From: Bradyrhizobium tropiciagri
GTDB lineage: Bacteria > Pseudomonadota > Alphaproteobacteria > Rhizobiales > Xanthobacteraceae
Direction of reading: 5' to 3'
Length of the DNA: 64,000 nt
NCBI RefSeq assembly: GCF_018130545.1
Contig: NZ_JAFCKF010000004.1
Span: forward strand, 1 to 64,000
Shown: one piece after another, positions 43,931-53,037 of the stretch
Layout of the letters: each line of letters starts with the position of its first letter
Position numbering within the stretch: position 1 is the stretch's first letter
Translations under genes and position numbers: made by a program
Notes under the pieces: model-generated
Database searches by the model: none
The model's input: only the letters and a program-made list of their open reading frames with translations
What the model was told of the DNA's origin: nothing

Positions 43931-45139
43931 ATGCAGCTTGAGAGCTTCGACGTCGTTGTGGTGGGCGCGGGCTTCTTCGGCGCCGTGATCGCCGAGCAGG
44001 TGGCGAACAAGCTTGGCCGCAGCGTCTGCGTGCTCGACCGCCGGTCGCATATCGGCGGCAACGCCTATTCGGAGCTCGATTCCGACAGCGGCGTCGAGGT
44101 GCACCGCTACGGCACCCATATCTTCCACACCAATTCCGAGACGGTCTGGCGCTATCTGCAGCGCTTCACCTATTTCACCGACTATCGTCACCGCGTCTTC
44201 ACGGTGGCGAACGGCCGTGTCTATTCGATGCCGATCAACCTTGCGACGGTGTGCGCCGCGTTCGGGCGCATCATGACCCCGGACGAGGCGCGCGCCGTGA
44301 TCGCGGCGGAGGCGGCAGCGCATGGCGCGGCGGGGATCGGCAATCTCGAGGACAAGGCGATCGCCTCGGTCGGTCGCACGCTCTACGATCTCCTGATCCG
44401 CGGCTATACGCAGAAGCAGTGGCAGACCGATCCGCGCGAGCTGTCAGCCGACATCATCGGCCGCCTGCCGGTCCGCTTCACTTTCGACGACCGCTACTTC
44501 GCTGACCGCTACGAGGGCATGCCGGTCGACGGCTACACCGCGATCTTCCGCCGGATGCTCGAGCATCCCAGGATCGCTGTCGAGCTCGGCGTCGACTATT
44601 TCGACGTCGCCGACCGCATCAACCCGCGCCAGCTCGTGATCTATACCGGGCCGATCGACCGCTTCTTCGGCTATGCAAGCGGCCATCTCGGCTGGCGCAC
44701 CGTCGACTTCGCGCGCGAGCTCCACGACGTCGCCGATTTCCAGGGCGCCGCCGTCATCAACTATGCCGACGCCGAGGTGCCGTTCACCCGCATCCACGAG
44801 TTCAGGCATCTGCACCCGGAGCGCGCGCATGACGGGGCGCGGACCACGATCTATCGGGAATATTCCCGCTTCGCCGGCCGCAACGACGAGCCGTATTACC
44901 CGATCAACACCGCCGCCGACCGCGCTATGCTCGCCTCCTATCATGCCATGACAGCGGCACACCCGAACGTCATCTTCGGCGGCCGGCTCGGCTCCTACAA
45001 ATATCTCGACATGCACCAGGCGATCGGTGCGGCGCTGAAGACCTTCGAGCACGAGGTCGAGCCGTTCCTTACCCGCGGAGGCATGCAGCCCGGCGACGCC
45101 GCCGCGCGCCGCCACGCCTTGTCGGCCTTGTCGGCGTGA
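43931..45139 (+). CDS. glf: UDP-galactopyranose mutase
   Basis: 402 residues. FAD-binding VVVVGAGFFGAVIAE at the N-terminus, SHIGGNAYSE, then YGTHIFHTNSETVW, the family hallmark, and RGYTQKQW with PVDGYTAIF. It converts UDP-galactopyranose to UDP-galactofuranose for surface polysaccharides. Length is normal. The start ATG has GGGGCGGGGG a few bases upstream. Divergent from a glycosyltransferase gene, consistent with a small glycan locus. Confidence 0.92.
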   Translation: MQLESFDVVVVGAGFFGAVIAEQVANKLGRSVCVLDRRSHIGGNAYSELDSDSGVEVHRYGTHIFHTNSETVWRYLQRFTYFTDYRHRVFTVANGRVYSMPINLATVCAAFGRIMTPDEARAVIAAEAAAHGAAGIGNLEDKAIASVGRTLYDLLIRGYTQKQWQTDPRELSADIIGRLPVRFTFDDRYFADRYEGMPVDGYTAIFRRMLEHPRIAVELGVDYFDVADRINPRQLVIYTGPIDRFFGYASGHLGWRTVDFARELHDVADFQGAAVINYADAEVPFTRIHEFRHLHPERAHDGARTTIYREYSRFAGRNDEPYYPINTAADRAMLASYHAMTAAHPNVIFGGRLGSYKYLDMHQAIGAALKTFEHEVEPFLTRGGMQPGDAAARRHALSALSA

Positions 45140-45154
45140 TCTAATCCTGCCCGC

Positions 45155-46258
45155 GTGCCCGGCGCGGTGGTGGCGATCGCGCGTGACGGCAGGCTGGTGC
45201 ACTACAAGGCTTATGGCCAGCTCGACCCGGCCAAGGGCACGCCGATGCCGATCGACGCGGTGTTCGCGCTGGCGTCGATGACCAAGCCGATGGCGGCGGT
45301 CGCAGGCCTCGCCCTGATGGAGCAGGGCCGGCTGCCGCTGCAGGCGAGGGTCGCCGACTATTATCCGGCATTCGCCGACATGAGGGTCGGCGTGCAGCTG
45401 GCCGACGGTTCGCTGACGATGGAGCCGCAGGCCCGACCGATCTTCATCCACGATCTCTATCGCCACACCTCGGGCCTGATGTATGGCGGCCGGCCCGACA
45501 GTTCGAGCGCGCTGGCGCGGCTCTATCCCGACGGCACCGCGCCGGCGGTCGAGGGCGACACTCAGGCCTTCATCGATCGCATCACCCAGCTGCCTCTGGT
45601 GCATCAGCCCGGCACCGAGTTCGAATACGGCTTCTCGATCGACGTGCTCGGCGCGGTCGTCGAGAAGGTGTCCGGCCAGCGGCTCGGCGACTATCTCGCG
45701 GCCAATGTCTGGAAGCCGCTCGGCATGAAGGATGCGACGTTCCACCCCGCCGACGCGCAGCGGGCGCGGCTGGCGCGGCCGTTCGCCAACGATCCGCTCA
45801 CCGGCAAGCCGCAAGCGATCAAGCTGCTCGATACGCCGACCAAATTCGATTGCGGTGGCGCCTGCTCGTTCGCCACCGTCGGCGACTATCTGCGCTTCGG
45901 GCAGATGCTGCTCAACGGCGGCGAGCTCGACGGCAAGCGCATCCTCAGCCCGAGCACCGTGCGTCTGATGACGTCGAACCATCTCGGACCCGAGATCAAG
46001 AACAACGTCGCCGCGGTCGAGCCGCATCGCGGCGGTTTCGGCTTCGGTCTCGCGGTCGCGGTGCGGACCAGCGAGGGCCTGTCGTCGGTGCCGGGCAATC
46101 CCGGCGAGTTCACCTGGAACGGCGCCTACGGCACGCAGTTTGTCTGCGATCCGAAGGAGCGCCTCGTCATGGTGGTGGGAACCGCAGCGCCCGGCGAACT
46201 GCGCAAATATTATCGCGAGAACGTGCAGGACATCGTCTACGGCGCGATGGTGAAGTGA
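45155..46258 (+). CDS. Serine hydrolase (beta-lactamase family), N-terminally short
   Basis: 367 residues from a GTG 15 bp after glf. The first residues MPGAVVAIARDGRLVHYKAY are already the first strand of the domain, whereas relatives carry a signal peptide and a helix before it; the same frame is closed by the glf stop codon. S41-M-T-K44, YGFSIDVLG in place of YxN, and the C-terminal FTWNGAYGT are present. So the catalytic part is largely intact but export is doubtful. A deletion may have joined glf to the body of this gene. Confidence 0.75.
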   Translation: MPGAVVAIARDGRLVHYKAYGQLDPAKGTPMPIDAVFALASMTKPMAAVAGLALMEQGRLPLQARVADYYPAFADMRVGVQLADGSLTMEPQARPIFIHDLYRHTSGLMYGGRPDSSSALARLYPDGTAPAVEGDTQAFIDRITQLPLVHQPGTEFEYGFSIDVLGAVVEKVSGQRLGDYLAANVWKPLGMKDATFHPADAQRARLARPFANDPLTGKPQAIKLLDTPTKFDCGGACSFATVGDYLRFGQMLLNGGELDGKRILSPSTVRLMTSNHLGPEIKNNVAAVEPHRGGFGFGLAVAVRTSEGLSSVPGNPGEFTWNGAYGTQFVCDPKERLVMVVGTAAPGELRKYYRENVQDIVYGAMVK

Positions 46259-46313
46259 CCACCCTCCATGTTGCTGGAGAGTGCTCCACGCACGGCGGTC
46301 CGCCGAACAGCAA

Positions 46314-46346
46314 AAGGCCCGCCGCTCAATCCGAGCGACAGGCCTT
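46314..46346. terminator. Bidirectional terminator between convergent genes
   Basis: AAGGCC and GGCCTT arms enclose a second small stem (CGCTC / GAGCG); A-rich before and T-rich after. It lies between the stops of the serine hydrolase and the small secreted protein. Confidence 0.6.
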
Positions 46347-46360
46347 CACATTTGCGTGGG

Positions 46361-46648
46361 CTACCACTGCCGGTAGACGCCGGTCAGCGTGCCGTTGTTG
46401 TTCCCTTCGGGACCGACGTCGCCCTGCGAGGAGCTCGGCGTCGGATGGTTGGTGCCATTCATTGCGCCATACCAGCCCGGTTGAACCTGATTGTACATCA
46501 CCTGCGGCTGATAGGTCTCATAGCGTGGGCCGCCGTAGTACCGTGGGCCGGGGCTCCCATAAGGATAGTTGCCTTGCGCGAACGCACCTGCCGTCGTTGC
46601 GATCAGCGACGCCGCGGCCAGGGTCAGTATCGTGGTCTTCCGTTGCAT
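46361..46648 (-). CDS. Small secreted protein
   Basis: 95 residues from the ATG at 46648 with AAGGAG upstream. Signal peptide MQRKTTILTLAAASLIATTA, cut near AFA-QG; the mature part is Gly-, Tyr-, Pro- and Asn-rich (YPYGSPGPRYYGG) with no fold recognised. Such small YG-rich exported proteins are common in Bradyrhizobium. Confidence 0.7.
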   Translation of the reverse strand: MQRKTTILTLAAASLIATTAGAFAQGNYPYGSPGPRYYGGPRYETYQPQVMYNQVQPGWYGAMNGTNHPTPSSSQGDVGPEGNNNGTLTGVYRQW

Positions 46649-47120
46649 CCATGCACTCCTTGCTGGTGTCACGACCAACGGGTGCCGCGGACCAGCGTTC
46701 CTGATCTGCCATGCAACGCATGAAGGTGAATCTGCGCGGAGGTGGGATCAGGATTTGGTGAGGAGCCTTGCGCCCTGACAGGCCGGCACCGTCGCTCTGC
46801 CCGGTAGAATGCACCCCTTGCAGGTCCGCTATGCTTTCCTGGCTATAACGGCCCAAGGTCGAGCCGCGCCTGCGGGTGCGTGGAAACAACCGGGCACTTC
46901 GTAAAAGGAAGCCCGCCGACCGGGGCGGGCAAGGTCTCAGGGAGGAAAACGCTCTGACAAGGGAGCGTGCAGTCAGTGTCCACGATTCGGGTGCGGTTGC
47001 GAAGATCGTATAACTACTGTCATCAGGGCCGGCATTATGCGAATGCTGCTGCGGGCCGCGGCAGCCGGCAAGGCACGTTGAGAACGCGCAATCAAACCGC
47101 GCGAGTGACAGGGGAAGTAC
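46649..47120. other. Intergenic region with a GC hairpin
   Basis: 472 bases, no supported gene. GCCCGCC / GGCGGGC at 46911-46930 forms a hairpin without a T run. The promoter of the downstream dehydrogenase should be here. Confidence 0.4.
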
Positions 47121-48422
47121 ATGAGCACGTCTGGAGTTTTTGCCCGCGTCGTCGCGGCGATCGGGGCCGGCGCCGTGGCGTGGCGGCGGATGCAGGGCGC
47201 ACAGCCGGCGCCCGCCTGGGGCAGCGCGCCGCAGATTCCGGAGGCCAAGTCGCAAGGCGCGATCCCGACGCTGAAGATGCCGACGGCGCGGGGCTGGGAC
47301 AAGGGCCAGCTTCCGACCGCGGCGCCCGGACTCAAGGTTAACGCCTTCGCGGCCGGGCTCGATCATCCGCGCTGGATCAACGTGCTGCCGAACGGCGATG
47401 TCCTGATCGCGGAGGCGACGCAGATCGCCGGCACCCCGCGCAGCGTGTTTCATTATGCGATGCAGGCGACGATGCGCCGCGCCGCAGCCCTCGGCGTCAG
47501 CGCCAACCGCATCACGCTGCTGCGCGACCGCGACGGTGACGGCGTCGCCGAAAGCCGCGGCGCCTTCATGGAAGGATTGCGCCAACCGTTCGGCATGGCG
47601 CTGATCGGCGACACCTTCTATGTTGGCAACACCGACGGCGTGGTGGCGTTTCCCTACACCGCGGGCGCCGATCGCATCACCGCGGAGGGACGCAAGCTCG
47701 TCACCTTCAAGCCCGACGGGCACTGGACGCGCAGCCTGCTGCCGAGTGCCGACGGCAAGAAGCTTTATGCCGGCGTGGGCTCGCTCAGCAACATCGCCGA
47801 GAACGGCATGGAGGTCGAGCAAGGCCGCGCCGCGATCTATGAGCTCGATCTCGCGGCCGGCACCAGCCGCATCTTCGCCGGCGGCCTGCGCAATCCAGTC
47901 GGGATCGCGTGGGAGCCGACCACCAATGTGCTGTGGACCGTCGTCAACGAGCGCGACGGCATCGGCGACGAGACGCCGCCGGACTACCTGACATCGGTGC
48001 GCGACGGCGGCTTCTACGGTTGGCCCTATTGCTACTGGGGCCAGACGGTGGACGATCGCGTGCCGCAGGATCCGGCGGTGGTCGCCAAGGCGATCCAGCC
48101 GGACTACGCGCTCGGCGGTCACACCGCTTCGCTCGGCCTGTGCTGGATGCCCAAGGGCACGCTGCCCGGTTTCCCCGACGGCATGGTGATCGGCCAGCAC
48201 GGCTCGTGGAATCGCTCGACACTGTCGGGCTACAAGGTGGTCTTCGTGCCGTTCGAGAACGGCCGTCCTTCTGGGCCGGCGCGCGACATCCTGTCCGGCT
48301 TCCTCGCACCCGACGAGAAGGTGTCGTATGGCCGCCCGGTCGGCGTCGCACTCGGCCCGGACGGCTCGCTGCTGGTCGCCGACGATGTCGGCAACGTGAT
48401 CTGGCGTGTCACAGCGGCGTAG
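47121..48422 (+). CDS. Sorbosone dehydrogenase-like PQQ sugar dehydrogenase
   Basis: 433 residues. An uncleaved-looking hydrophobic N-terminus, then a six-bladed propeller with family landmarks GLDHPRWINVLPNGDVLIAE, GLRQPFGMALIGDTFYVGNT, GLRNPVGIAWEPTTNVLW and GGFYGWPYCYWG. The H and the PQQ-pocket residues (GQHGSWNRS) are present. It likely oxidises a sugar or aldose in the periplasm, feeding electrons to the respiratory chain. Stands as a single gene; its stop is 9 bases from the convergent hydrolase. Confidence 0.85.
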   Translation: MSTSGVFARVVAAIGAGAVAWRRMQGAQPAPAWGSAPQIPEAKSQGAIPTLKMPTARGWDKGQLPTAAPGLKVNAFAAGLDHPRWINVLPNGDVLIAEATQIAGTPRSVFHYAMQATMRRAAALGVSANRITLLRDRDGDGVAESRGAFMEGLRQPFGMALIGDTFYVGNTDGVVAFPYTAGADRITAEGRKLVTFKPDGHWTRSLLPSADGKKLYAGVGSLSNIAENGMEVEQGRAAIYELDLAAGTSRIFAGGLRNPVGIAWEPTTNVLWTVVNERDGIGDETPPDYLTSVRDGGFYGWPYCYWGQTVDDRVPQDPAVVAKAIQPDYALGGHTASLGLCWMPKGTLPGFPDGMVIGQHGSWNRSTLSGYKVVFVPFENGRPSGPARDILSGFLAPDEKVSYGRPVGVALGPDGSLLVADDVGNVIWRVTAA

Positions 48423-48431
48423 CGGCGAGCG

Positions 48432-49286
48432 TCAGCGGCTCAGAAATTCGCGAATGCTCTGCGCGATTTCGGCGGCATGGGTCTCCAGGGCGAAGTGGCC
48501 GGTGTCGAAGAACTTGACGACGGCCTTCGGATTGTCGCGCTTGAACGCCTCGGCACCCGGCGGCAAGAAGAACGGATCGTTCTTGCCCCACACCGCGAGG
48601 AACGGCGGCTGGTGGGTGCGGAAGTAGCTCTGGAAGGCCGGATAGAGCGCGACGTTGCTCTTGTAGTCGCCGAACAAATCGAGCTGGACGTCATGCGCGC
48701 CGGGCCGCGCCATGTAGTAGTTGTCGAGGTTCTGTCCGTCCGGCGACACGGCTTGCGGATCCGACGTGCCATGGGTGTATTGCCAGCGCGTGGTCTCCGG
48801 CGTCAGGAAGGCGCGCAGCGCGTCGCGGTTCGCCGGCGACGGATCCTGCCAATAGGCCTTGATCGGGGTCCAGCCGTCGCTGAGGCCTTCCTCATAGGCG
48901 TTGCCGTTCTGCGAGATGATCGCGGTGATCCGCTCCGGATGCTTGAGCGCGAGGCGGAAGCCGGTCGGCGCGCCGTAGTCGAACACATAAACCGCGTAAC
49001 GATCGAAGCCGATCACCTCGGTGAAGCGGTCGATCACGCCGGCGATGCGGTCGAAGGTGTAGCTGAACGTGTCGCGCGCCGGCATGTCCGACTGGCCGAA
49101 GCCGGGCAGGTCGGGCGCCACGATGTGGAATTTGTCCGCAAGCTGCGGGATCAGATCCCGGAACATGTGGCCCGCGCTCGGGAAGCCGTGCAGCAGCAGC
49201 AGCTTCGGCGCGCCAGGCGAACCGGCCGCGCGATAGAACACCTTGAAGCCGTCGACATCGGCGGTACGGTATTTGACCTGGGACAT
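48432..49286 (-). CDS. Alpha/beta hydrolase, epoxide-hydrolase/dehalogenase type
   Basis: 284 residues. LLLLHGFPSAGHMF oxyanion segment (HGFPS), nucleophile D103 in VFDYGAPTGF and the terminal histidine in FFDTGHFALE; an aspartate nucleophile points to epoxide hydrolase or haloalkane dehalogenase activity, not esterase. Cap domain between about 135 and 215. AGGAGTGAC precedes the ATG. It heads a leftward set with the TMEM175 and second hydrolase genes; gaps of 42 and 32 bp suggest co-transcription. Confidence 0.85.
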   Translation of the reverse strand: MSQVKYRTADVDGFKVFYRAAGSPGAPKLLLLHGFPSAGHMFRDLIPQLADKFHIVAPDLPGFGQSDMPARDTFSYTFDRIAGVIDRFTEVIGFDRYAVYVFDYGAPTGFRLALKHPERITAIISQNGNAYEEGLSDGWTPIKAYWQDPSPANRDALRAFLTPETTRWQYTHGTSDPQAVSPDGQNLDNYYMARPGAHDVQLDLFGDYKSNVALYPAFQSYFRTHQPPFLAVWGKNDPFFLPPGAEAFKRDNPKAVVKFFDTGHFALETHAAEIAQSIREFLSR

Positions 49287-49328
49287 CTGTCACTCCTTGT
49301 GGTCGTGATGTGAGGGAGGTTTTGGGGA

Positions 49329-49928
49329 TCAGGATTTGATCTGCGTCGAAAGCCCACTGATCGCCTCGGGCCTGAGGTAGAGCAGCAGTGCGCAGCACAC
49401 CGTGGCGAAGCCAAGCAGTGGCACGAAGGGCGCGATCGCCGCGCCGGCCGCGAACACCAGTACGGCGAGCAGCGTGCGGCGCTGCGCCCACCTCCGCACG
49501 TGTTCGGAGATGATGGTTTGATCAGCCTGGGCCAGCACCGCGCGCTCGAAGGCGAGATAGGCGAGGTCGATCAGCAGGAAGATCACCGCATAGACCACCA
49601 CCGGCGCCGCGGACATGTGCGACCGCGCGACCCACGCCGTCGCGAACGGCAGCAGCGAGACCGCGAACAGATGGACGAAGTTCAGCCAGATCAACCGCGG
49701 CGTCGGTTGTCGCACCAGATGCAGCAGATGGTGATGATTGACCCAGATCACCGCGATGAACAGGTAGCTCGCCGCGTAGCTGATCGCGGTCGGCCACAGC
49801 GGCAGCAAGTCGGCGAAGCGCGAGCCCTCCGGCGCTTTCAACTCCAGCACCATCACGGTGATGATGACCGCGATCACCGCATCGGAAAACGCGCCGAGCC
49901 GGTCGGCCGAGAGACGCTTCTCCTGCAT
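49329..49928 (-). CDS. TMEM175-family potassium channel protein (DUF1211)
   Basis: 199 residues. RLGAFSDAVIAVIITVMVLEL is the RxxxFSD signature and first helix; five further hydrophobic helices follow, with the conserved WVNHHHLLHLV. TMEM175 forms tetrameric K+ leak channels with a pore lined by helix 1. ATG at 49928 has GGAGAGC upstream. Within the three-gene leftward group. Confidence 0.9.
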   Translation of the reverse strand: MQEKRLSADRLGAFSDAVIAVIITVMVLELKAPEGSRFADLLPLWPTAISYAASYLFIAVIWVNHHHLLHLVRQPTPRLIWLNFVHLFAVSLLPFATAWVARSHMSAAPVVVYAVIFLLIDLAYLAFERAVLAQADQTIISEHVRRWAQRRTLLAVLVFAAGAAIAPFVPLLGFATVCCALLLYLRPEAISGLSTQIKS

Positions 49929-49960
49929 GGCAGCTCTCCTGTCCAAAATCGTCGAAGAGG

Positions 49961-50656
49961 TCAGTGCTGTGTAACGCTCTGGATGGCTTCCCGGATGATG
50001 TCGGTGACGAACTTCGGCGCCGTGACGATCGGCGTGTGATCGACGGTATGTGTACGCACGACAGCCTTCATCCGCGCCGCCATGCTGCGCTGGGTCTCGG
50101 GCGCGATCATCCGGTCCTCCTCGGCGACCAGGAACCAGCTCGGGATGTCCTTCCAGAGCGGGCGGCCCACCGGCACGGTGATGCAGGCCGGCGAGATCGG
50201 CCGCTGCACGGCGGCGAGCACCGCGAGGTCCTCGGCACGCGCACCTTGCGCGAAGGCCGATGCAAAGGCGGACTCGGGCAGCCAGATCAGGCCGTTGGCG
50301 TCGGGCGCGAGTTTCGGTGCGAACGGATGCGGCGGCTCGCGATAGAAGACGTCGGCGACCGTCTCGCCCTCGTCGGGCGCCAGCGCCGCGACATAGACCA
50401 GCGCGCTGATGCGTGGCGAGCGGACTTCGGCGATCACAGCGCCGGCATAGGCATGGCCGACAAGTACGACCGGTCCCTCGACGCGGTCCAGCGTGCGGTT
50501 CAATGCGGCGACATCGTCCGCCAGCGAGGTCAGCGGCAGCGGCGCTGCTACAGCGGCGATGCCCTCGGCGTCGAGCGCCGTGATCACCCGCGCCCAGCTC
50601 GACCCGTCGGCCCACGCGCCATGGGCAAGCACTACGCTGACATCCTTGTTCGACAT
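49961..50656 (-). CDS. Alpha/beta hydrolase with Ala at the nucleophile position
   Basis: 231 residues. VVLAHGAWADGSSW oxyanion region is intact and the elbow reads VGHAYAG: Ala69 stands where the nucleophilic serine is expected (usual GHSYGG). The acid and base (EEDRMI and DHTP) are still visible. It could be inactive, or use a different mechanism as some lyases in the fold do. Start ATG 50656 with GGAGCGG upstream. First gene of the leftward group, divergent from the CGNR regulator. Confidence 0.8.
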   Translation of the reverse strand: MSNKDVSVVLAHGAWADGSSWARVITALDAEGIAAVAAPLPLTSLADDVAALNRTLDRVEGPVVLVGHAYAGAVIAEVRSPRISALVYVAALAPDEGETVADVFYREPPHPFAPKLAPDANGLIWLPESAFASAFAQGARAEDLAVLAAVQRPISPACITVPVGRPLWKDIPSWFLVAEEDRMIAPETQRSMAARMKAVVRTHTVDHTPIVTAPKFVTDIIREAIQSVTQH

Positions 50657-50673
50657 GTTCCGCTCCCGTTTTG

Positions 50674-50760
50674 ATGTAACCAGATAAATGGCAATTGACA
50701 GGTTACGTCGCTTATGGCTCATTGATCGTAACTTGTCAAATGGATTTAATCAGGTTATTT
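50674..50760. promoter_or_regulatory. Candidate CGNR operator with inverted repeat
   Basis: TTGACAGGTTACG (50695-50707) and CGTAACTTGTCAA (50727-50739) are inverted copies with one mismatch. Weaker half-sites GTAACC and GGTTAT flank them. The site lies between the divergent hydrolase and regulator and is AT-rich relative to its surroundings. Confidence 0.55.
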
Positions 50761-50801
50761 GCGACGCGCTTGAACCACGCCGCCAGGAGAGGGCCTCACC
50801 C

Positions 50802-51425
50802 GTGCAATCCCACCCGCCCGCGATGTTCATCGCCGATAGTCTGGGCCTCGATTTCATCAATTCGATCGCGACCCCGGTCGACACACCGGTGGACTGGATC
50901 GCCGACGGCGACGGCCTGTTGCGCTGGCTCACGCAGGCGAAGCTGGTGCCGTCAGACGTGCTCGACGAGATCAAAGCGCGCTCGGCGCAGCGCGAGCTCG
51001 ATGAGGTCGCCGGTCAGGCCCGCGATCTGCGTGAATGGTTCCGCGGTTTCGTGCGCAAGCATATGGGCCGGCCGCTGACCGCGCGGGCGCTCAGGGAACT
51101 GGAGTCGCTGAACCGGCTGCTCGAAAGCGATCAGGCGTTCAGCAAGATAGTGCCGCATCGCCACGACGATCATGACGGCTTCGCGCTTGAGCGGACACGG
51201 CGCTGGCATTCGGCTGAAACATTGCTGCTGCCGATCGGCGAGGCGATGGCGAGGGTCGTCTGCGAGGAAAGCTTTTCCGACATCAAGGCGTGCGAGGGCC
51301 CGGCCTGCACTTTGATGTTTGCCGATCACACCCGAGCGCGTGCGCGCCGCTGGTGCAGCATGGCGATCTGCGGCAACCGCGCCAAGCAGGCGGCGCACCG
51401 CAGCCGTATGAAAGACAAGGGCTGA
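50802..51425 (+). CDS. CGNR zinc-finger regulator (ABATE domain)
   Basis: 207 residues from the GTG at 50802 with GGAGAGGG upstream; the earlier ATG at 50688 would place the start inside the operator. N-terminal ABATE-type domain (FIADSLGLDFINSIA) and a C-terminal treble of cysteines ending MAICGNRAKQAAH, the CGNR motif. Regulators of this type control divergent detoxification genes, here probably the alpha/beta hydrolase, TMEM175 and second hydrolase, and perhaps the haloacid dehalogenase 32 bp downstream. Confidence 0.85.
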   Translation: MQSHPPAMFIADSLGLDFINSIATPVDTPVDWIADGDGLLRWLTQAKLVPSDVLDEIKARSAQRELDEVAGQARDLREWFRGFVRKHMGRPLTARALRELESLNRLLESDQAFSKIVPHRHDDHDGFALERTRRWHSAETLLLPIGEAMARVVCEESFSDIKACEGPACTLMFADHTRARARRWCSMAICGNRAKQAAHRSRMKDKG

Positions 51426-51457
51426 GATCACCAAACCAGCAAACGGAGACCAAGAAA

Positions 51458-52141
51458 ATGGCGCTTCCTCTGATCGTGTTCGACGTCAACGAAACCCTGC
51501 TCGACCTCGAGACCATGGAGCCGGTGTTCGCACGCATCTTCAACGACAAGAGCGCGATGCGGCTGTGGTTCGCGAACTTCATCATGTACTCGGCTTCGCT
51601 CACCGTGGCCGGATGCTACGTGCCGTTCACCGATATCGGCGCCGCCGTCATGAAGATGTTGGCTGACACGCGCGGCATCGCGATCAACGAGTCCGACAAG
51701 AAGGAGCTGACCGAGAAATTCTCCACCATGCCACCACACGCGGAAGTGCCGGCGGCGCTGCGCAAGCTGCGCGCGGCAGGCTTTCGCCTGTTCACGCTGA
51801 CCGACAATCTGCTGGAAGTGCAGACCCGGCAGCTGACCAATGGCGGCATCGTCGACCTGTTCGAGCGGCGCTTCTCCGCCGACGGCGTCAAGCACCACAA
51901 GCCGTCGCGGCAGGCCTATGGCTATGTCGAAAAGGAGCTCGGCGCCAAACCCTCGGAGTTCTGCCTGATCGCCTGCCACACCTGGGACACGCTGGGCGCG
52001 GTTGCCGCCGGCTGGGAGGCTGCGTTGATCAAGCGACCCGGCAACGATGTCCTCGGTGTCGGCCCGCAGCCGCAGGTGGTCGGCGATAATCTCGACGATG
52101 TCGCCGATCAGCTGATCCGCCGTTACGGCGCCAAAGGGTAA
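51458..52141 (+). CDS. Haloacid dehalogenase, type II
   Basis: 227 residues. FDVNETLLDL places nucleophile D9; FTLTDNLLEVQ gives motif II, KHHKPSRQAY the lysine, and ACHTWDTLGAVAAGW the last motif. Type II 2-haloacid dehalogenase length. ATG at 51458 has GGAGAC upstream. It follows the CGNR gene, which with an epoxide-hydrolase-like enzyme nearby hints at metabolism of halogenated or epoxide compounds. Substrate not provable here. Confidence 0.88.
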   Translation: MALPLIVFDVNETLLDLETMEPVFARIFNDKSAMRLWFANFIMYSASLTVAGCYVPFTDIGAAVMKMLADTRGIAINESDKKELTEKFSTMPPHAEVPAALRKLRAAGFRLFTLTDNLLEVQTRQLTNGGIVDLFERRFSADGVKHHKPSRQAYGYVEKELGAKPSEFCLIACHTWDTLGAVAAGWEAALIKRPGNDVLGVGPQPQVVGDNLDDVADQLIRRYGAKG

Positions 52142-52319
52142 CGGTCGTTGACGCATTGCGCGCCGGAGGGAACTCGAAAAACCCCTCCGGATCCGATCGC
52201 TCGGATGCGCCTAAAAGCGGAATGAAATCCATAGCGGTTTTCAACCATGCCCCTTGAGCCTTCCTCAACTTCCGCGGCCGATGCTTCGTCCGCCAAAGGG
52301 ATCGACAAGGAGCTTGAGC

Positions 52320-52679
52320 ATGCCGGCCAAGGCACGAACGACCGCGCGAGCGACCGCGACCAATGCCACCGCGCAGGGGCGCGAGGATATCCTTAACGCG
52401 CACGCCATCAGCACGCTGGGCGCCGGCGTCGTCAGCGCGATGAGCGCGGTCGGCGCCGCCGTCATCAAGAAGAACAAGCCGGCGCTCGGCAAGAGCCCGG
52501 ATTGGTTCTGGCACATGTTCGCCAAATGCGAGGCCAAGGCCGCGCGTGTCGCCGAGCAGGCGGCGCGTGATCCAGAGGCCTGCGGCGACGCGACCTTCAT
52601 CGAGGTCTATGCCGCGCAATTGCCGAAGCTGATGGCGGCGGCGCTCGAGGGCCACGAGAAGGCGCTGAAGGCGAAGTGA
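52320..52679 (+). CDS. Hypothetical protein
   Basis: 119 residues from the ATG at 52320 with AAGGAGC upstream. Basic Ala/Thr-rich start (MPAKARTTARATATNATA), then a helical body with DWFWHMFAKCEAKAARVAEQ. No family known to me; no membrane segment. Confidence 0.6.
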   Translation: MPAKARTTARATATNATAQGREDILNAHAISTLGAGVVSAMSAVGAAVIKKNKPALGKSPDWFWHMFAKCEAKAARVAEQAARDPEACGDATFIEVYAAQLPKLMAAALEGHEKALKAK

Positions 52680-52848
52680 GCCCGCGTCAAACGAGTCCGA
52701 CAACGGCGATCGTCGCGTTGCCGTTCCCGTGCGCGCTGCCACGCAGGGCAGCCATGCGCGCCGAAACCGCAACCTGCCGCCGTTCGTAGCCACGGGTGGC
52801 GGGAGCCTGCGCGCGCGGGCTTCCGGATTTTCCAATCCGGGGCGTTTG

Positions 52849-53013
52849 ATGGTGAAGCACCTTATTTCCGATGAAGAGAAGTGCGAGGCGTGTAACGGGA
52901 CGGGCTTTCCAGTGGTGAAGCAACCGGGCGAGCCGGGACGCAAGATCTATCCCGAGCCCTGCAAGAAGTGCGGCGGCAAGGGACGGGTCAGGAAAGCGAC
53001 GTGGGGCAAGTAG
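52849..53013 (+). CDS. Stand-alone DnaJ-type zinc-ribbon protein
   Basis: 54 residues with two CxxCxGxG knuckles, CEACNGTG and CKKCGGKG, which together fold one DnaJ-like zinc centre. Too small for a chaperone; perhaps a redox or adaptor peptide. ATG at 52849; no strong ribosome binding site. Confidence 0.65.
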   Translation: MVKHLISDEEKCEACNGTGFPVVKQPGEPGRKIYPEPCKKCGGKGRVRKATWGK

Positions 53014-53037
53014 CTGTCCCAAGCAATCGGTCTGGTA

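Noticed and set aside
44444-46027. 527-codon - strand frame over glf and the serine hydrolase
   Set aside because: It spans two genes of known family on the other strand and shows shadow composition.
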